Positions 60,023-64,000 of a stretch of DNA of 64,000 nucleotides are shown here, piece after piece. Numbering within the stretch: position 1 is the first letter of the stretch; every line of letters begins with the position of its first letter. The notes under the pieces were generated by a model. The model was not told the origin of the DNA and did not search any database. It saw only the letters and a program-made list of their open reading frames with translations. The DNA is taken from NCBI GenBank assembly GCA_903837555.1, contig CAILUV010000074.1, positions 1 through 64,000 on the forward strand, written 5' to 3'. The DNA comes from an uncultured Alphaproteobacteria bacterium (GTDB lineage Bacteria > Pseudomonadota > Alphaproteobacteria > Micropepsales > Micropepsaceae). Position numbers and translations under genes: made by a program.

Positions 60023-60364
60023 GGGATGTTAAATCGTGTCTGCCCGTGCCTTTCGCAAGCAAAAGGATCGCCTGGTTGACGCGCTGGATCGCGCGCGGGG
60101 ATCCCCTGTGTCGGGCAATGCGAGGGCGGATACCAGCGCGGAAGGGCTCTTGTGGATTGCGGGTTAAGAATTAGAACAAAACTGGTCCGAACATAGATCG
60201 AATCACTAACCAATTCAATATCTGCCTTTGTTCTCATACATTTAGCAGATTCCGAACACCGTTAAAACACCACATCTAGTGGCCGACTCGAACCATGGGC
60301 CTTTGTCTGGGCCGCGCGACTCCATTCCGTACCCGGATTAAAAAACCCGCGGACATCCCGGCAT
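60023..60364. other. 342-bp gene-free region with an AT-rich island
   Basis: No supportable gene is seen. About 60165-60285 is clearly AT-richer than the rest of the window and carries repeated GAAC/GTTC words: GAAC at 60174, 60189 and 60253 and GTTC at 60230. AGAACAAA (60173) and TTTGTTCT (60227) are inverted, and TCCGAACA is repeated directly (60186 and 60251). GAAC-N7-GAAT at 60189-60203 is one base off the alphaproteobacterial LexA site. The region precedes the helicase gene and lies behind no coding start on the other side. Confidence 0.5.
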
Positions 60365-61240
60365 TTACGAGGACGAGCGGACGCCTCTGGGGTGCTGGCC
60401 GTCGACCTTCAGGGAGGTCGCCAGGACGGCGATCACGCCATATTTGGTCTTGGCCCAGACCCGCAGCGGCACGGTATAGTCGCGCCCCGCCACCGAGGAT
60501 GGGAAGCTAGCGATCCAGGCGCGAACCACGGGAAAATCGCTGCCGCTCAGCAGCTTCTGGCGAAAGCCGGCGATGGGGCGATAGCGCGCTTCGCACTGCA
60601 CGGCTTTGCCCTGGTAAAGGCCGTTGTCCATCTTGATGTCAACATCGCGGACCTTGCGCAGTTCAAGATTGTAGCGGCGGCGGCCATCAAACACCGGGAG
60701 CGTGGCGGCGCAGGGATTGCCGTCCCTGGCTGCAACGCCGCTGGCGATCAGCGTGATGGCACTCAACGGATCCAGCGTGCCCTTGGCGTCCTGCGGTTTC
60801 ACTTCAAATTCTGTCTTGGGATAGACCGGATTGGCATAAAGGCGCGGCGCATTTTCGCCCTCATAGGTCAGGGAAACCTGTTGCCGCTTGCCGGTGGACT
60901 GGCGGGTGTTGAAGCTGTCGTACAAAGCGGGCGCCAGGTTCCTGTCGGCCAGCTTGCCCGATGCGGTGGCCTGGATTTCCGACTGCCAGAAGGCGTTCAC
61001 CACGCCCTGGGTCTGGAGGTTGGAAACCACCTGATAGTCACCGCCCCGGATGGTGGCGTCCAAATCCGCCTTTCCCATCGTGATCCCCCCCGCATAGAGC
61101 GTCATGGCGACCTGGAGCTGGGAGCCGGGCTGACTCGGGCTGGTGGCGCCGCCGGCGGCGCTGGCGGGCAGGGAGAGGCCCAAAAGGGCCAGCGCGGCGA
61201 GGGGGATGGCAAGGGGAGGGAGAAGGCTGTTTGGGCGCAT
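60365..61240 (-). CDS. DUF3108 family exported protein
   Basis: The 291-residue product has a signal peptide ending LPASAAG and the DUF3108 pattern: [84 protein letters not shown] and [22 protein letters not shown]. These periplasmic proteins lack a defined function; some are linked to envelope maintenance. The gene is divergent from rpmB across 156 bp that contain the rpmB promoter. Confidence 0.83.
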   Translation of the reverse strand: MRPNSLLPPLAIPLAALALLGLSLPASAAGGATSPSQPGSQLQVAMTLYAGGITMGKADLDATIRGGDYQVVSNLQTQGVVNAFWQSEIQATASGKLADRNLAPALYDSFNTRQSTGKRQQVSLTYEGENAPRLYANPVYPKTEFEVKPQDAKGTLDPLSAITLIASGVAARDGNPCAATLPVFDGRRRYNLELRKVRDVDIKMDNGLYQGKAVQCEARYRPIAGFRQKLLSGSDFPVVRAWIASFPSSVAGRDYTVPLRVWAKTKYGVIAVLATSLKVDGQHPRGVRSSS

Positions 61241-61309
61241 GAAAGCCTATATAGCTGGATATATTGGTGCTTTTGGGGCCAACGGGGCAGGCCTTGTTCC
61301 GGTTCCGCC

Positions 61310-61338
61310 TTGACCAATGCGGGCGGTTTGCTTATGAA
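61310..61338 (+). promoter_or_regulatory. Promoter of rpmB
   Basis: TTGACC (61310-61315) and TATGAA (61333-61338) are 17 bp apart, with the start expected near 61345, about 50 nt before the rpmB ATG. The -35 is identical to that of rplM. Confidence 0.6.
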
Positions 61339-61396
61339 CCCGGCTCTTTTCCAGGCGAAAGCTGCGGAAATCCTGAAAGAATTGAAGAGAATCGCC

Positions 61397-61693
61397 ATGG
61401 CACGCCGCTGCGAATTGACCGGAAAAGGCCTCCTGGTTGGCAACAATGTCAGCCACGCCAACAACAAGACCAAGCGGATCTACCGCCCGAACCTGCAGAT
61501 CATTGCGCTGGCCAGCGAACTGCTGGGCAACAGCTACAAGCTGAAGATTTCCATGAACGCGCTGCGTTCGGTGGACCGCAATGGCGGCCTGGATCCCTTC
61601 ATCCTGAAGTGCAAGGACAGCACGCTGTCGCCCAAGGCCCTGCGCCTGAAGCGCGCGATCGCCAAGAAGGCCTCCGCCGCCAAGGCCGCCTAA
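61397..61693 (+). CDS. rpmB: 50S ribosomal protein L28
   Basis: L28 (bL28) is a large-subunit ribosomal protein. The 98-residue product starts [27 protein letters not shown] and continues with [27 protein letters not shown] and a basic alanine-lysine tail. This is the longer alphaproteobacterial form. AAGAGA precedes the ATG at 61397; an open frame extending far upstream is antisense to the DUF3108 gene and is not real. The closeness to cobT is a known alphaproteobacterial arrangement. Confidence 0.97.
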   Translation: MARRCELTGKGLLVGNNVSHANNKTKRIYRPNLQIIALASELLGNSYKLKISMNALRSVDRNGGLDPFILKCKDSTLSPKALRLKRAIAKKASAAKAA

Positions 61694-61721
61694 CCGGCAA
61701 TTTCATCGCTAAGCCTTTTGA

Positions 61722-61747
61722 CCGCCGCGTGGGAAACCGCGCGGCGG
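61722..61747 (+). terminator. Possible weak terminator after rpmB
   Basis: CCGCCGC (61722-61728) and GCGGCGG (61741-61747) form a GC stem about 28 nt after the rpmB stop. No T-run follows, so function as an intrinsic terminator is doubtful. Confidence 0.3.
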
Positions 61748-61816
61748 CATCGCATTTGCGTGGCTCTCCCTGAAATCATGCTGCGCGTGCCAGATTGATA
61801 CGTCTGGTGCGCCTGT

Positions 61817-62605
61817 ATGGTGTTTATGAGGGCTTTTGTGAGGGCATACGATTACCAAAACGGCGCGCACCGCGCCCTGACGCTGGATACAGCAGACGTC
61901 ACGGCCGGGCTGCGCCACGAGGACGACGCGGTTTGGCCGCCGCGTACGCGCGCCTATGGCGGCCCGCCCGAGGATTTGCGCAACAGAATGTCCGGGCCGA
62001 TTCTGATCGCCGCCCGTCTGGTCGTGCCGGTGCTGCTGCTGATCACGCTGCTGGGCGCGGCCTATCTGTTCACTGATGCGCTGCTGTTCCTGCCTGACGC
62101 GCCGCGCGCCGTGCAGAACGCCATGCTGGCGCGTAGCGACCTGGTGCTGCCGGTGGCCTGGTACGCCATCCATCTCTGCAATCGCCGCTATGGCGCGCCC
62201 TATGCCTTTGCCCAGCTTCTCGTCGGGCTGGGGATCGTGGCGCTGGTGGTGCTGCTCAATCCCGGCGGGATCACCAACTGGATCAACAGCACGCCGCTAT
62301 TGTCGCTGCGCACCATGCTGGCCTTCGGCGCGTCGTTCCTGTTCGCCAACTTCATCGCCATCATCTTCTTCGACGCGGCGCGCGGTCCGCGCTGGTGGAC
62401 GGCGCCGCTGGCTGCATCCTTCGCCGCCAGCCTTGTCTTCAGCGCGGTTTATTATCCGGCTGCGTTCGCCGGCGCCGACGTGCCCTGGACGGACTCCGCC
62501 CTGGTGCATTTTATCGTGTTCTTCGGGGAAAGCATTCTGCTGCTCGTGCCGTATTATCTGCTGCGGCCTGCCATGCGCCCATTGAGCGGGATGAATGGGT
62601 ACTGA
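61817..62605 (+). CDS. VUT/YhhQ-like membrane protein
   Basis: The 262-residue product has a polar N-terminal extension of about 60 residues and then six probable helices. The pattern CNRRYGAPYAFAQLLVGLGIVALVVLL, LRTMLAFGASFLFANFIAIIFFDAARG and RWWTAPLAASFAASLVFSAVYYPAAF fits the VUT family, which includes the queuosine-precursor transporter YhhQ. The assignment rests on pattern only. Met58 (61988) is a plausible shorter start and would drop the polar extension. The substrate is not known. Confidence 0.55.
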   Translation: MVFMRAFVRAYDYQNGAHRALTLDTADVTAGLRHEDDAVWPPRTRAYGGPPEDLRNRMSGPILIAARLVVPVLLLITLLGAAYLFTDALLFLPDAPRAVQNAMLARSDLVLPVAWYAIHLCNRRYGAPYAFAQLLVGLGIVALVVLLNPGGITNWINSTPLLSLRTMLAFGASFLFANFIAIIFFDAARGPRWWTAPLAASFAASLVFSAVYYPAAFAGADVPWTDSALVHFIVFFGESILLLVPYYLLRPAMRPLSGMNGY

Positions 62606-62712
62606 GGTGGTACGCGAAGCGTAAGCACGGGTCCGGTCGACCTGCGCGGGCCGAAGTACGCCGTGAGCTTGGGCGAGCGGCCAGAAAGCCACACGCACTC
62701 TGTTGGGATCGA

Positions 62713-64000
62713 CTAACGCTTGCGGCGCCCCGTTGGTGCGTCTTCGGCAAACAGTTCGGTGAGCTGTTCGGTCATGGCCCCGCCAAGCTGTTCGGCATCC
62801 ACGATGGTGACCGCCTTGCGGTAATAGCGCGTCACGTCATGGCCGATGCCGATGGCAGTCAGCTCGACCGATGAACGGGTCTCGATCTCCTCGATCACCC
62901 GGCGCAGGTGATGTTCCAGATAGTTTCCGGCGTTCACCGACAGGGTGGAATCGTCCACCGGCGCGCCGTCGGAGATCACCATCAAGATTTTGCGCTGTTC
63001 GGGACGCGCCACGATGCGGTTGTGCGCCCAGGTCAGGGCTTCGCCGTCGATATTCTCTTTCAGCAGGCCTTCGCGCATCATCAGGCCCAAGTTGCGCTTG
63101 GCCCGCCGCCAGGGCTCATCTGCCGCCTTGTAGACGATGTGGCGCAGGTCGTTGAGGCGGCCAGGCTGTGGCGGCTTGCCGGCGCCCAGCCACTTCTCGC
63201 GGCTCATGCCGCCCTTCCAGGCGCGGGTGGTGAAGCCCAGGATTTCGGTTTTCACGCCCACGCGCTCCAGCGTGCGGCCCAGAATGTCGGCGCACATCGC
63301 CGCCACCATGATGGGCCGTCCGCGCATGGAGCCCGAATTGTCGAGCAACAGCGTGACACATGTGTCGCGGAAGGTGGTGTCTTTCTCCCGCTTGAACGAC
63401 AGCGGGTACATCGGATCGATCACGATGCGGGTCAGGCGTGAGGTATCGAGCAGGCCTTCTTCCAGATCGTATTCCCAGTGCCGGTTCTGCTGCGCCATCA
63501 ACAGCCGCTGCAGCTTGTTGGCCAGGCGCGAGACCACGCTCTGCATCGCGGACAATTGCTGGTCGAGAAAGCCGCGCAGCCGCGCCAGCTCTTCAGGCTC
63601 GCACAGGTCTGGCGCGGCGATTTCCTCGTCGAATTCGGCAGTGAAAATCTTGTAGCCCCACTCGTCCTGCCGGGAGAAGGCGGATTCCTGGCGCTGCGGC
63701 TTGGCGCCGTCTTCCGGTTCGGTGGCATCCGACAGGTCTTCGGACTGCTCCGCGGCCATGTCGGATTCCACCTCCTGGCCGTCTTCGGCCTCGGCGGCGG
63801 ATTCGGTGGCGGCGCTTTCGCCGTCCTGCTGGGCGTCCTGGTCCTGGCCGTCGTCATTCTCGCCGTCGGGCTTTTCGCCGTCGGCGTCCTGTTCGGCGGA
63901 CGACTCGCTTTCCGTCTGATCGCCAAAGGCCAGATGATTGAGCATGGTGCGGGTGAGCTTGGCGAAGGCCTTCTGGTCGCGCAGCGCACCAGCCAGCTTG
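62713..64000 (-). CDS. cobT: Cobaltochelatase subunit CobT, partial (5' end outside the window)
   Basis: CobT works with CobN and CobS to insert cobalt in aerobic cobalamin synthesis, acting as part of an AAA+/VWA chaperone complex. The visible part has a long acidic Asp/Glu/Gln-rich linker, then [15 protein letters not shown], and a VWA domain with the MIDAS motif [19 protein letters not shown]. After it come [33 protein letters not shown], the [14 protein letters not shown] block and a basic end. The frame stays open to the window edge, so the N-terminus is missing. No cobS or cobN is in view. Confidence 0.93.
   Translation of the reverse strand, partial: KLAGALRDQKAFAKLTRTMLNHLAFGDQTESESSAEQDADGEKPDGENDDGQDQDAQQDGESAATESAAEAEDGQEVESDMAAEQSEDLSDATEPEDGAKPQRQESAFSRQDEWGYKIFTAEFDEEIAAPDLCEPEELARLRGFLDQQLSAMQSVVSRLANKLQRLLMAQQNRHWEYDLEEGLLDTSRLTRIVIDPMYPLSFKREKDTTFRDTCVTLLLDNSGSMRGRPIMVAAMCADILGRTLERVGVKTEILGFTTRAWKGGMSREKWLGAGKPPQPGRLNDLRHIVYKAADEPWRRAKRNLGLMMREGLLKENIDGEALTWAHNRIVARPEQRKILMVISDGAPVDDSTLSVNAGNYLEHHLRRVIEEIETRSSVELTAIGIGHDVTRYYRKAVTIVDAEQLGGAMTEQLTELFAEDAPTGRRKR

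Noticed and set aside
58337-60079. 580-codon plus-strand frame opposite the helicase
   Set aside because: It is a shadow of the helicase core. All recognisable motifs are on the minus strand.
60392-61693. 433-codon version of rpmB
   Set aside because: The upstream part is antisense to the DUF3108 gene and passes through the rpmB promoter. L28 begins at 61397.

Overview
The window is a dense, GC-rich (roughly two-thirds G+C) chromosomal segment of an alphaproteobacterium. Support comes from the neighbourhoods rplM-rpsI next to argC, aminotransferase-hom-glpX-recJ, CarD / FdxA / S4 protein / SUV3-type helicase, and rpmB near cobT, and from an NDUFS4-like complex I subunit. A free-living heterotroph, possibly from the Rhizomicrobium/Micropepsis area, is my inference from gene content. 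I see no insertion sequence, prophage, CRISPR array or rRNA.

Layout. 0-8 kb: the 3' end of a D-amino-acid-oxidase-family gene broken by an in-frame TGA, rplM-rpsI, a DUF805 protein, argC, a PDZ protein, PHA synthase phaC and an OmpA-like lipoprotein. 8-15.6 kb: aminotransferase, hom, glpX and recJ coupled by overlaps or short gaps, then tRNA-Glu and two adjacent Fe(II)/2-oxoglutarate oxygenases. 15.7-23.8 kb: small lipoprotein, alcohol dehydrogenase, ppa, GAF-GGDEF cyclase, SDR, DUF3617 protein, sirtuin, a stand-alone ClpP, GH13 glucosidase and an IscU-like protein. 23.8-28.4 kb: two-component system with a 45-residue membrane protein upstream, double cold-shock protein, glutaminyl cyclase, tRNA-Pro, NDUFS4-like protein and tRNA-Arg.

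28.4-39.1 kb is an eleven-gene minus-strand block (ygfZ, tag, phrB, cysK, sseA, GNAT, POT transporter, metC, hisI, AI-2E transporter, cutA) with a sulfur amino-acid core. 39.1-45.6 kb is a plus-strand block (dihydroorotase, LysE exporter, FKBP isomerase, a GH17-GT2 glucan synthase, superinfection-immunity-like protein, LOG-family protein). 45.6-55.9 kb holds a threonine dehydratase, a small plant-polysaccharide group (CE1-like esterase, enolase-superfamily dehydratase, GH51 arabinofuranosidase), a GlcD-type flavoprotein, Sua5, an HSDL2-like SDR, MscS and a secreted nuclease-like protein. 56-64 kb holds carD, fdxA with a Fur-like box, an S4 protein, a SUV3-like helicase split by an in-frame TAG, a DUF3108 protein, rpmB, a VUT-like membrane protein and the 3' part of cobT.

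Most of the window is core metabolism. The observations most worth following are the two in-frame nonsense codons in otherwise intact genes, an inverted pair of about 82-bp dispersed palindromic repeats, a 17-bp tandem duplication that makes a six-codon upstream ORF coupled to a lipoprotein start, several strong hairpins next to start codons, the oxygenase pair, and an AI-2E transporter with a fused soluble domain. Nothing here is clearly a new defence or biosynthetic system.
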